A DNA stretch of 12,288 bases from Chthoniobacterales bacterium (GTDB lineage: Bacteria > Verrucomicrobiota > Verrucomicrobiia > Chthoniobacterales > UBA10450): NCBI GenBank assembly GCA_013695925.1, contig JACCZO010000068.1, forward strand, positions 1-12,288, given 5' to 3'. The notes beneath the pieces are model-generated. The model worked only from the letters and a program-made list of their open reading frames with translations. It made no database searches and was not told the DNA's origin. The position numbers were made by a program, and so were the translations under genes. Shown here piece by piece: positions 1 through 6,992 of the stretch; position 1 is the first letter of the stretch; each line of letters starts with the position of its first letter.

Positions 1-146
1 GTAAAAACGGCCTGTCCTTTGAGCGAGGGATAGAGCAGCTCGAAGATGTAAGTCTTGCCCGCCCCGGTCGGGGCGTGCACGACGACGTCCTGCCCGGCTT
101 GGAGCGCGCGGACCGCTTCCTGTTGCCAGAGATCCGGCACAATCAA
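1..146 (-). CDS. DEAD/DEAH-box helicase, N-terminal part (cut by window edge)
   Basis: The minus strand reads open from the window edge to a start near position 146, giving 48 visible residues. They begin with a WQQEAV stretch like the helicase Q-motif region, then a Walker A motif APTGAGKT at residues 25-32, the NTP-binding loop of superfamily 2 helicases. I prefer the TTG at 146-144 because a strong ribosome binding site, GGAGGT at 156-151, lies 4 bases before it. An ATG at 167-165 is in the same frame but has no such site, and a TGA stop lies a few codons further upstream. The rest of the helicase, including the DEAD/DEAH motif, is outside the window, so the subfamily cannot be fixed. It lies downstream of the 3D lipoprotein in the same direction, but the hairpin-rich spacer between them argues against a shared transcript. 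Confidence 0.75.
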   Translation of the reverse strand, partial: MIVPDLWQQEAVRALQAGQDVVVHAPTGAGKTYIFELLYPSLKGQAVF

Positions 147-167
147 GTTGACCTCCAGCCCTCGCAT

Positions 168-414
168 CTGGGGTCAAAGATGGAGGAATCGGGAAATCTG
201 GGCAACTGGCCCAACTCGCGCGCCGCGGCGACCATTCGGGGGAGCGCGGGCTGTTAGCCCGTCGTTCGGCGCAGTCTGCGCCGGACTTCCGCAGCGTGGC
301 GCCTAACGAGAAGTGGGAAATGGGATTGCGCTGCGCGCCCTATGCATGGGCGAGCCTCGCCCCATGCGACGGGCTGACAGCCCCGTGCTCCCCGGAGGGA
401 GAGGCTTCGCGTCC
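168..414. other. Intergenic spacer with four hairpins and an outer inverted repeat
   Basis: No convincing gene is seen here. The spacer holds perfect or near-perfect hairpins: CGGGCT/AGCCCG with loop GTT (247-261), CGGCGCA/TGCGCCG with loop GTC (267-283), a stem around GCATGGG...CCCATGC with one bulged base (344-367), and GGGCTG/CAGCCC with loop A (371-383). The first and last hairpins are reverse complements of each other over 17 bases with one mismatch (248-264 and 367-383). One copy of the CCTAACGA word sits between them at 302-309. No T-tract follows the stems, so a simple intrinsic terminator is uncertain. It may end transcription of the 3D lipoprotein gene or be a small extragenic repeat element. 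Confidence 0.6.
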
Positions 415-1065
415 TTAATCCAAATTTGCCGCGGCCCGGTGTTTCCCTTCGAGTTCCAGCACCATCCGCTTGATGTGGCGATACTTCGTGTGCCGGGCGA
501 GCCGGCGATGGCTCGCTTCCGGGTCGCCCCATTGCACGACTTGGATCATTTCATTCCGCACGCCCCAGCGATTCATCTCGCCCGGAGTCGCCATGTAGAG
601 ATCGATCGTGTTCCGGCCGGAAAGCGCCCAGCCGTAATCTTCCACCCGGTAAAGTTGCCCGGTTGAAAGCACGCGAAAAATCGTGCCCGCGGGCCAGCGC
701 GCCCAGTCGGCCGCGGCGCTGCCGTAGGTTTGATCGGAAAAACCATCTGCCTGGAATGGCTGGAGGCGAGTCACGTAGGCAACCGGCTGGTAACTTGTTC
801 CCGGCCCGCGAAAAACATTCTGCGGTGCGAGCGGGATGGCGCGGGGCACGACCGGCACAGGCGCGGGTCGGAGCACGCCGCCAAGGGCGGTGCGGTTGCC
901 ATACTGCTGGTGATCCGACTCCGTGTGCGTGTAAGCGGTTGTGCGGACCTGCTGGAATTCGGCCTTGGCCAGTGGCCGCTCGAAAGCCGGCAAACTGCGG
1001 GTGGTGCCGCACCCGCTTAACGACAAGGCAACCGCGACGGCAAGCAGGGCAAAGAGGATTCTCAT
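415..1065 (-). CDS. 3D-domain (double-psi beta-barrel) lipoprotein
   Basis: A 216-residue protein. Residues 1-19 form a lipoprotein signal peptide ending in the lipobox LSGC, so Cys19 should be lipidated and the protein anchored in the envelope. After a linker comes VRTTAYTHTESDHQQYG (40-56) and, near 125-170, the block with RVEDYGWALSGRNTIDLYM, where Asp143 and Asp155 fit the conserved Asp pattern of the 3D domain found in MltA-like and YabE/RlpA-like peptidoglycan-acting proteins. The middle (about 65-115) is Pro-rich and unassigned. The family context suggests a cell-wall role, but no enzymatic activity can be proven from the sequence. The ATG at 1065 gives the full signal peptide; its ribosome binding site is weak. 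A promoter candidate lies just upstream. Confidence 0.82.
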   Translation of the reverse strand: MRILFALLAVAVALSLSGCGTTRSLPAFERPLAKAEFQQVRTTAYTHTESDHQQYGNRTALGGVLRPAPVPVVPRAIPLAPQNVFRGPGTSYQPVAYVTRLQPFQADGFSDQTYGSAAADWARWPAGTIFRVLSTGQLYRVEDYGWALSGRNTIDLYMATPGEMNRWGVRNEMIQVVQWGDPEASHRRLARHTKYRHIKRMVLELEGKHRAAANLD

Positions 1066-1082
1066 TCCAAGTGAGTCGGGAA

Positions 1083-1111
1083 GTTATTAACAGTTATTCA
1101 CAAAGCAGCAA
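1083..1111 (-). promoter_or_regulatory. Promoter candidate with tandem DnaA-box-like repeats
   Basis: On the minus strand a TTGCTG (1111-1106) is followed after 16 bases by TAATAA (1089-1084), placed about 20 bases before the lipoprotein ATG, a reasonable sigma-70-like arrangement. On the plus strand the same stretch is a direct repeat, GTTATTAACA (1083-1092) and GTTATTCACA (1093-1102). The second contains TTATTCACA, a match to the DnaA-box pattern TTATNCACA. Binding by DnaA or another regulator is only inferred. Confidence 0.4.
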
Positions 1112-1134
1112 GGGCGAGTTAGAGCAGAAAATCT

Positions 1135-1206
1135 GACCACGGAGGACGCGGGTGGCGCGAATCAGGTGGCGGATTGGACAGGCTGCCCCGCCCTACGCAG
1201 CTCGAC
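1135..1206 (+). repeat. ~70-bp dispersed repeat, copy 1
   Basis: Begins ACCACGGAGGACGCGG and ends ACGCAGCTCGAC. It aligns end to end, with a few indels, with the copy at 1318-1387, which begins ACCACGGATGACACGG and ends GGGCAGCTCGAC. Both share a central TGGCGG(G)ATTG block. No reading frame is conserved between the copies, so this looks like a non-coding repeat. Confidence 0.6.
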
Positions 1207-1246
1207 ACGCCCGAGAAGAGAGGCCAGTACGCTTGCGCTGTTTCTT

Positions 1247-1269
1247 CCCCATCCGCGTTATCCGCGCAT
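1247..1269 (-). repeat. Inverted partial copy of the ACGGAT-type repeat
   Basis: On the minus strand this reads AATGCGCGGATAACGCGGAT, which resembles the start of the repeat at 1318 (CACGGATGACACGGAT) in opposite orientation. It is followed on the plus strand by the perfect 6-base palindrome arms TAGTGG/CCACTA at 1274-1286. The match is short, so the assignment is tentative. Confidence 0.4.
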
Positions 1270-1317
1270 TCTGTAGTGGACCACTAAACACACCAAGTCT
1301 TCCGCTCGGATTTTTTA

Positions 1318-1387
1318 ACCACGGATGACACGGATTTCACAGATTGGATGGCGGGATTGCACAGCCCGCCGCGCTGGGCAGCTCGAC
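1318..1387 (+). repeat. ~70-bp dispersed repeat, copy 2
   Basis: Second copy of the repeat at 1135-1206. It starts with tandem ACGGAT units (CCACGGATGACACGGAT) and ends with GCAGCTCGAC. Its last base abuts the left end of the terminal-inverted-repeat element at 1387. Similar ACGGAT-type repeats are, from general knowledge, scattered in environmental Verrucomicrobia and Planctomycetes genomes. Confidence 0.6.
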
Positions 1388-1521
1388 TAGAAGTCATCTC
1401 ACAAATGCTCAACGTCGATTCCTGCTTGTCCTCGTCCTCGTCGTCCTCGTTTTTTCAGAGGAAGTTCGAGGACGAGGAGGAGGACGAGAGAGCCTGCCGC
1501 CATTTATGAGATGGCTTCTAG
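1387..1521. mobile_element. MITE-like long-hairpin element (135 bp)
   Basis: The ends are inverted repeats of 21 bases: CTAGAAGTCATCTCACAAATG at 1387-1407 and its reverse complement at 1501-1521, with 2 mismatches. Inside, a second imperfect inverted repeat pairs the TCCTCGTCCTCG-rich stretch at 1425-1449 with the GAGGACGAGGAGG-rich stretch at 1467-1489, around a TTTTTT-containing loop. There is no open frame for a transposase, so it would need one in trans, like a MITE or REP/BIME element. It lies against repeat copy 2 on the left and against the truncated antitoxin-like reading frame on the right, whose TAG stop (1520-1518) lies within the right arm. No clear target-site duplication was seen. 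Confidence 0.6.
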
Positions 1522-1625
1522 GCGCCGAAAAGAGAAAGCGAACACGCTCGCGGCACGCCCTCGGTCAGCGCACGATGCCTCGCCTTCTTCAGGATGTGAT
1601 CGGAGATCTCAAGCGTTGTGAGCAT
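1518..1625 (-). pseudogene. Truncated antitoxin-like fragment (35 codons)
   Basis: ATG at 1625-1623 starts a 35-residue frame beginning MLTTLEISDHILKKARHRAL and then TEGV, which looks like the N-terminal beta-strand and first helix of a VapB-type ribbon-helix-helix antitoxin. After residue 24 the resemblance ends (PRACSLSLFGA), and the stop codon lies in the right arm of the 135-bp hairpin element. The simplest reading is an antitoxin gene cut by that element or by a deletion next to it. It begins 5 bases after the stop of the RHH gene upstream, the place where a toxin gene would normally be. Too short for certainty. Confidence 0.5.
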
Positions 1626-1630
1626 GATGA

Positions 1631-1825
1631 TCAGAATTTCTCGTGGGTTTGTCTCCGCTTCGCGAGCTGGATACCTTCCATGTCCCTGGAAAAGGGGCGT
1701 GCGACCCGACCAAACCCTCGCGCCAGAGCGCGATTGGAAATCGCTTTAAACGAAATCCCTTCTTCGACTGCCTGGCGTTTCAGGGCCGTGACCAGCTCTC
1801 GCGGTAAATCGACCGTCGTTCGCAT
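1631..1825 (-). CDS. Ribbon-helix-helix antitoxin (VapB-like), orphan
   Basis: A 64-residue protein from the ATG at 1825 (a GTG at 1831 is an in-frame alternative two codons earlier). It opens MRTTVDLPRELVTALKRQAV, the usual short beta-strand plus helix of RHH DNA-binding antitoxins, followed by EEGISFKAISNRALARGF. The C-terminal part, basic and ending QTHEKF, would be the toxin-binding tail. Known antitoxins of this type repress their own operon and neutralise a PIN-domain RNase. No toxin is present: downstream lies a second, truncated antitoxin-like start and then the hairpin element. Two 14-bp direct repeats directly upstream are likely its operator. Its frame overlaps the decayed 3' end of the GNAT pseudogene, so this unit may have replaced that end. 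Confidence 0.65.
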   Translation of the reverse strand: MRTTVDLPRELVTALKRQAVEEGISFKAISNRALARGFGRVARPFSRDMEGIQLAKRRQTHEKF

Positions 1826-1830
1826 AAACA

Positions 1831-1858
1831 CATATTCCCGTATACATATTCCCGTATA
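1831..1858 (-). promoter_or_regulatory. Tandem 14-bp repeat, probable antitoxin operator
   Basis: Two perfect direct copies of CATATTCCCGTATA (plus strand) lie side by side at 1831-1844 and 1845-1858, immediately upstream of the RHH antitoxin start. On the gene's strand they read TATACGGGAATATG twice, each with an AT-rich flank and GGG core. RHH antitoxins commonly bind tandem sites over their own promoter, so an autoregulatory operator is the natural inference. Confidence 0.5.
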
Positions 1859-1879
1859 TTTTTAGACCGGCAACGGCCG

Positions 1880-2265
1880 AACGCTGCGGGAAAATCCGGG
1901 GATTTTGCTCGATCATTTCCAGCACCATCATCCGATCGCGCCGCGCCCTCGCTTCCTCGAGAAGATGGAGGAGCAAGCCGCGCGCAATGCCAGTGCGGCG
2001 CGCCGACGGCACCACGCCCAGGCGGGCGAGCCGGGCAAGGTCGCCGGTGCGCGCGATGTAGCCGAAGCCGCAAAGACCGGTCTGGTTACGTGCGAAACTG
2101 CTGTAACAAAGATCCGCTCCCTGGAGACAAATGAAACGGCCGAGCCCGGCCGCATCCATCGCAAAAGATCCGCCGACGTAACTCTCAAAGGCCTCGCTGA
2201 AGGTGGCAGCCTGTGCGGCCCAGGGGGAGATTGTGCGCTGCGACGATTTCGAAATTCGAGTTCAC
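1880..2265 (-). pseudogene. GNAT acetyltransferase, frameshifted and 3'-truncated
   Basis: A GTG at 2265-2263 preceded by GGAGAGG starts VNSNFEIVAAHNLPL, a plausible GNAT N-terminus that runs into a stop soon after. A different frame picks up at AAQAATFSEAFESYVGGSFA and continues through the acetyl-CoA-binding motif A, LARLGVVPSARRTGIARGLL, to MVLEMIEQNPRIF. Deleting one G from the GGG at 2221-2219 joins the frames as NLPL-AAQAATF, so a one-base insertion is the likely lesion. After EQNPRIF (about 1890) the usual motif B (ALYE..GF) is missing, and the sequence runs into the antitoxin upstream region. It sits 19 bases after the HD gene stop, as the last member of that operon. If the frameshift is a sequencing error, the 3' loss still stands. 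Confidence 0.65.
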
Positions 2266-2284
2266 GAAACGAACGCCTCTCCGC

Positions 2285-2884
2285 CTAACGATCCCCGGCG
2301 AGCCCGAGCCGTTCGGCGTCGGCCTGCAGAGCGGCGATCACTCCCGCCATCACTTCTTCCAGGGGGAGTCCGAGCTCGGCCGCGCCTCGCACGATATCGT
2401 CGCGATTCACGGCGCGGGCGAAGGCTTTGTCTTTCATCTTTTTCCTGACCGAGGCGACGTTCACTTCGTGCACGCTCCGGGACGGCCGGACCCGCGCCAC
2501 CGCCATGACGAAACCGCTTAGCTCATCGACCGCGTAGAGAGTTTTCTCGAGGGGAGTGACGCGCTCTACGCCCGCGTAGTCCGCATGCGAAAGAATTGCC
2601 CGGCACACTTCTTCGCTCCAACCCTGCGCACGCAGCCAGGCAACGCCGACGAAGGGATGACCGTCCTCCGGCGATTGTTCGAGATTCGGGTGGCGCTCGT
2701 AATCCATGTCGTGGAGGAGGCCGACCGCTTCCCAAAGGTCGGGATCGCCGCCGCTGGTCGCCGCGAAATGACGGAGCGAATCGGCGACCGAGTAGCAATG
2801 TCGGCGCAAACTTTCCGACTCGACCCACTCGTGCAGAATGGTGCGCGCACGCTCGGCCTGCTCGCTCTTTACCGGCGCCGACAT
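2285..2884 (-). CDS. HD-domain phosphohydrolase-like protein
   Basis: A 199-residue soluble protein with the HD-superfamily metal-binding pattern: His29 in LRRHCYSV, His58-Asp59 in GLLHDMDY, His100 in ILSHADY and Asp120 in YAVDELSG. HD proteins hydrolyse phosphate esters, often of nucleotides, but the substrate here is unknown. The last ~70 residues are helical, with a basic KKMKDK stretch. The ATG directly follows the TAG stop of the GNAT gene upstream, with no spacer, so translation is probably coupled. The stop codon lies inside a copy of the CCTAACGA word (2284-2291). Confidence 0.8.
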   Translation of the reverse strand: MSAPVKSEQAERARTILHEWVESESLRRHCYSVADSLRHFAATSGGDPDLWEAVGLLHDMDYERHPNLEQSPEDGHPFVGVAWLRAQGWSEEVCRAILSHADYAGVERVTPLEKTLYAVDELSGFVMAVARVRPSRSVHEVNVASVRKKMKDKAFARAVNRDDIVRGAAELGLPLEEVMAGVIAALQADAERLGLAGDR

Positions 2885-3361
2885 CTAGATCGCTCGGCGC
2901 ATCACGACCGACCGCGCCTCCTGGCTGGCGATTTCAAAACCGAATCGCTCAAAGAGCCGCACCGCCGGGCTGTGGGCCCCGACGTGTAACAAAACCGCCG
3001 AGAATCGCGGATTCGCCCGAACCATTTGGGTTAGGAGGGAAGCGCCAATTCCATGTTTGCGATGGCCTTCCCGGACGGCAAACGCCAGTTCGGCCGGATC
3101 TTCGCCGGGCTCGCCTTCCACCGGCGTCCGCAGCCAGACTGCGCCGAGGAGGGTGCGTTCGTTCTTGTCGTGCGCGACGTAGCCGCAATCGGCCGGCCGG
3201 CCCCAGCCTTCGACGAAACGAGCGTATTCCGGGCGCTGAACGATATCGCGCGCAGGAGCTTCGGCGTCCGGCGGGCTGAGGGCCTGATAAAGCATCTCCC
3301 ACAAGAGCGGTTCATCGTCGGCCGTCAGGGGCCGCAGCTCGTAGTCGGCGGGAGCAAACAT
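2885..3361 (-). CDS. GNAT family N-acetyltransferase
   Basis: A 158-residue protein, a normal size for a single GNAT domain. Motif A, AFAVREGHRKHGIGASLLTQ (94-112), contains the R-x-x-G-x-G acetyl-CoA pyrophosphate-binding loop. Motif B is HVGAHSPAVRLFERFGFE (126-143). It should transfer an acetyl group from acetyl-CoA to an amine; the substrate is not predictable. It lies 17 bases after the PEP mutase-like gene and abuts the HD gene, so it is the middle gene of a minus-strand operon. The ATG at 3361 is used because it starts right before the conserved YELRPLTADDEPLL opening; no strong ribosome binding site is seen. Confidence 0.87.
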   Translation of the reverse strand: MFAPADYELRPLTADDEPLLWEMLYQALSPPDAEAPARDIVQRPEYARFVEGWGRPADCGYVAHDKNERTLLGAVWLRTPVEGEPGEDPAELAFAVREGHRKHGIGASLLTQMVRANPRFSAVLLHVGAHSPAVRLFERFGFEIASQEARSVVMRRAI

Positions 3362-3378
3362 CGCGGTTGGTTGTTAAC

Positions 3379-4215
3379 TTATTTTTGCGGTTTGGAAAAG
3401 AGATCGTTTAATTCGTCGCCTCGGGCCGCCCCGGCAAGGCTCTCGAAACGGCCCTCGTGCGCGATTTCCCGCGCGGCCCTGATGAATGTGCCCCAGGCGG
3501 CCTGCGCCAGCCCGGAGCCGACTGAAATGCGTCGCACTCCCAGATCGGCCAGCTCGGCGAGCGAGAGATGCGAATTGAAGCCGGCGACGAGAACATTCAC
3601 CGGCTTGGGCGCGACCGCCCTAACGACCTCGGCGATTTCTGCCGGGTCGGTCATTCCCGGCGCATAAAGGCAATCGGCTCCCGCTTCGGCGTAGGCTACG
3701 AGGCGCGAAAGGGCCGTCGGCAAGGGTTCCGGGTGGTCCACGAGGTAGGCCTCGCAACGACCGGTGAGGAGGACCTCACTCTGGGAAACATCGATCGCGG
3801 CTCGGGCGGCCCGGAGGCGCGTGAGGGCAAGATCTTTATCGTAGAGCGGCTGATCCGTTTTTCCCGTTGAATCTTCGACCGAAAGCCCGGCCACCCCCGT
3901 TGCGATGCAGCGCGTGACATTATCTCCCACTTCCTCCGGATCGTCGGCAAAGCCATTGAGGAAATCGGCGTTGACGGGAAGCGGCGTGGCAGCGACAACC
4001 TCGCCAATGTGCATGAGCATTTCGTCGCGGGGGACGCCGCCATCCGGTCTACCCCGGCTGAAGGCGAATCCCGCCGAAGTGGTGGCGAGTGCCTTGAAGC
4101 CCAAATGCTGGAGGTAAATGGCCGTCCCCACGTCCCATGGATTTGGCAGGACGAAACAGCCTTGGTCGTGCAATCGGCGAAAGTTCTCGACCGCAGTCTT
4201 TTGCGCGCTGGTCAT
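3379..4215 (-). CDS. Isocitrate lyase/PEP mutase family enzyme
   Basis: A 278-residue TIM-barrel protein from the ATG at 4215; the longer open frame to 4329 adds 38 residues without family character. Visible family marks are LPNPWDVGTA (23-32), the TTSAGFAFSRGRPDG stretch (45-59), VNADFLNGF (81-89) with metal-ligand Asp84, SVEDS (112-116) with Glu114, and TGRCEAYL (151-158). The KKCGH catalytic loop of true isocitrate lyases is absent, so it belongs with the PEP mutase/oxaloacetase/methylisocitrate lyase-like branch that makes or breaks C-C or C-P bonds of 2-oxo acids. The exact reaction is unknown. It is the first gene of an operon with a GNAT and an HD protein. A copy of the CCTAACGA word lies at 3619-3626. 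Confidence 0.85.
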   Translation of the reverse strand: MTSAQKTAVENFRRLHDQGCFVLPNPWDVGTAIYLQHLGFKALATTSAGFAFSRGRPDGGVPRDEMLMHIGEVVAATPLPVNADFLNGFADDPEEVGDNVTRCIATGVAGLSVEDSTGKTDQPLYDKDLALTRLRAARAAIDVSQSEVLLTGRCEAYLVDHPEPLPTALSRLVAYAEAGADCLYAPGMTDPAEIAEVVRAVAPKPVNVLVAGFNSHLSLAELADLGVRRISVGSGLAQAAWGTFIRAAREIAHEGRFESLAGAARGDELNDLFSKPQK

Positions 4216-4578
4216 GGGCGAACTTATTCGGATCAAACGCCGGCGCCAATTCCGGACGTTGCTGGGACCCGCAACGGCGCACGACCCAGCCTGTCTCCTC
4301 CCGGTGGACACGGCTGCAGCCCGGCCCAAGGCAAGGCAAGTCTGTCAGACGTTTCCTACGCAAAAGGGCAAACACTGGTTTTACGAGGAGACATTTCTCG
4401 CGTTGATGCGACTCCGTGGAATGGAGTGCGCATCGCGCGAGGCCGCGGCCTTTTATTGTGGGAAAATAATCTGCGGACAGGTGGCAATACGCGTTTCCCG
4501 TGTTTATTGCCCGCCGATCGCGCCAGTGTGGAGGCGGGATCCGTTGTTCAAACGAGCGTAACCCGAGTCGGCAAAAGT
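4216..4578. other. Divergent intergenic region, possible gene remnant
   Basis: This spacer must hold promoters for the minus-strand PEP mutase operon and the plus-strand secreted protein, but I see no clear -35/-10 pair. Open frames crossing it are long on both strands and mostly featureless. One plus-strand stretch (about 4376-4471), reading WFYEETFLALMRLRGMEC and then ASREAAAFYCGKI, is protein-like and reminds me of the C-terminus of PIG-L/LmbE deacetylases. It would be a remnant at most. No CCTAACGA word occurs here. Confidence 0.4.
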
Positions 4579-5064
4579 ATGAAGACACAAATGATCAGTG
4601 CAGGCAGTGCCCTCCTTTTCGTGGCCACGGGCCTCGCCGCTTGGCTCCCCGCGCCTGGGATGGCTGATCCGTCGGCCTCACCGGCCCCGACAGCAGCGAA
4701 GCTGGTGATCGAACCGAGTTCGAGCCGCCTCGCGGGCGGCACCGCTAAACTCGCTGTCAATCCGCTCAGTCGCAGCGGGTCGAACTACGTCGGCGATTAT
4801 CGGATCAAAGTAATCCCTTATTTTTTCAAAAACGAAAACGGCCGTCTCATCATTGAAGTGTCGGAGCCGAAACTGCAGCAGATGCTCGAGGGCGGCGTGA
4901 CCAGTTTTGTGGGTGAGGCAAAGGCGAATCACAGCGACCTGAAGCACAAGATCACCGCCAGGGCCACCCCCGCCGGCCGCAAGAGTGGAGCGCTGACTTT
5001 TACGGTCGCGACCGATAACGGGCCGCTCGTCTTTAACACCTCCTACAAGATCGTCCCGCAGTAA
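4579..5064 (+). CDS. Secreted/periplasmic protein of unknown function
   Basis: A 161-residue protein starting at the ATG of MKTQMISAGSALLF. Residues 1-29 form a signal peptide with a hydrophobic core (8-23) and a likely signal peptidase I site after GMA29. The mature part starts with a Ser/Ala/Pro linker and continues with a beta-rich domain containing YVGDYRIKVIPYFFKNENGR, EVSEPKLQQML and LTFTVATDNGPLVFNTSYK. No cysteine in the mature part and no transmembrane segment is seen. I do not recognise the family. A longer open frame exists upstream but overlaps the PEP mutase gene on the other strand and has no family signal. The stop codon sits in the loop of a perfect 6-bp hairpin (5056-5070). 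No strong ribosome binding site precedes the start. Confidence 0.7.
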   Translation: MKTQMISAGSALLFVATGLAAWLPAPGMADPSASPAPTAAKLVIEPSSSRLAGGTAKLAVNPLSRSGSNYVGDYRIKVIPYFFKNENGRLIIEVSEPKLQQMLEGGVTSFVGEAKANHSDLKHKITARATPAGRKSGALTFTVATDNGPLVFNTSYKIVPQ

Positions 5065-5070
5065 CTGCGG
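5056..5070 (+). terminator. Small hairpin with the stop codon in its loop
   Basis: CCGCAG-TAA-CTGCGG is a perfect 6-bp stem whose 3-base loop is the TAA stop of the secreted-protein gene. It is followed by AAAA rather than a T-tract, so on the plus strand it is not a classic intrinsic terminator. It might act on minus-strand transcripts or as a 3'-end stabiliser. Confidence 0.25.
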
Positions 5071-5116
5071 AAAAGATCGCGTGTCATTGTGGGTATCTCG
5101 CCGATAGTCGGCGACT

Positions 5117-6418
<1,302 letters not shown>

Positions 6419-6432
6419 GCTGGAGCTGGAGC

Positions 6433-6987
6433 GTGGCGCGCTATTTCGCTTTTCTCCGGGCGATCAATGTGGGCGGGCGGACCGTCCGCATGGAACGCCT
6501 GCGGGACGAATTTACCGCGCTTGGCTTTTCTGCCGTCGAAACCTTTATCGCGAGCGGCAATGTCATCTTCGAGTCGCGCGCGACCAAGGAGAAGCCGCTG
6601 CGCGAAAAGATCGAGCGTCATCTTAAGAAGACGCTCGGATTTGAAGTCGCGACATTCCTGCGCACGACTGCCGTGCTGACGCAGGTCTCCAGCTATCGGC
6701 CCTTTCCTCCTGCCGCGGAGAAAGAATCGGGTCATTCCATCCTGGTAGCGTTTCTGTCTACGGCACCGGACGCCAAGGCCACGAAAAATCTCATCGCGTG
6801 GCGGAGCGAAACAGATGATTTTCACCTTCGAGATCGAGAAGTTTATTGGTTATGCCGAACAAGAATGAGCGACTCAAAGTTCAGCGGGGCGCGGCTGGAA
6901 AAAATCGTCGGGCAACCCGTCACATTCCGGAACCTGACGACGATCAAAAAGCTGGCCGCAAAATATCCGCCGCCCGCGCGAGCCTGA
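6433..6987 (+). CDS. DUF1697 family protein
   Basis: A 184-residue soluble protein. The opening ARYFAFLRAINVGGRTVRME and the following LGFSAVETFIASGNVIFES are characteristic of DUF1697, whose biochemical role is not established. Its length is normal for the family. The start is GTG at 6433, with GGAGCTGGAGC directly upstream giving a good ribosome binding site (GGAG at 6422, 7 bases from the start). It follows the helicase stop by 14 bases and precedes the glycosylase start by 5, so the three genes are probably cotranscribed. Confidence 0.85.
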   Translation: MARYFAFLRAINVGGRTVRMERLRDEFTALGFSAVETFIASGNVIFESRATKEKPLREKIERHLKKTLGFEVATFLRTTAVLTQVSSYRPFPPAAEKESGHSILVAFLSTAPDAKATKNLIAWRSETDDFHLRDREVYWLCRTRMSDSKFSGARLEKIVGQPVTFRNLTTIKKLAAKYPPPARA

Positions 6988-6992
6988 CTCCG

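Noticed and set aside
1083..1102. Replication origin from the TTATTCACA box
   Set aside because: Only two box-like sequences exist, with no AT-rich unwinding region and no dnaA, dnaN or parAB neighbours.
1421..1489. TCGTCC/GAGGAC repeats as a CRISPR array
   Set aside because: The units are short, contiguous and palindromic to each other, with no spacers and no cas genes nearby.
1344..1865. 173-codon plus-strand open frame
   Set aside because: It runs through the hairpin element, the antitoxin fragment and the antitoxin on the opposite strand; its residues reflect the repeats and show no family signal.
1746..2159. 137-codon frame taken as an intact acetyltransferase
   Set aside because: Motif A is real, but the N-terminus is in another frame and the last ~45 residues are read-through into the antitoxin upstream region and gene, so it is listed as a pseudogene.
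4009..4578. Long upstream extension of the secreted-protein frame
   Set aside because: It overlaps the PEP mutase gene on the other strand, and the signal peptide at 4579 marks the real start.
6846..6992. 49-residue N-terminal extension of the glycosylase from the ATG at 6846
   Set aside because: It overlaps the C-terminal third of DUF1697, is basic and unstructured, and the family starts near the GTG at 6993.
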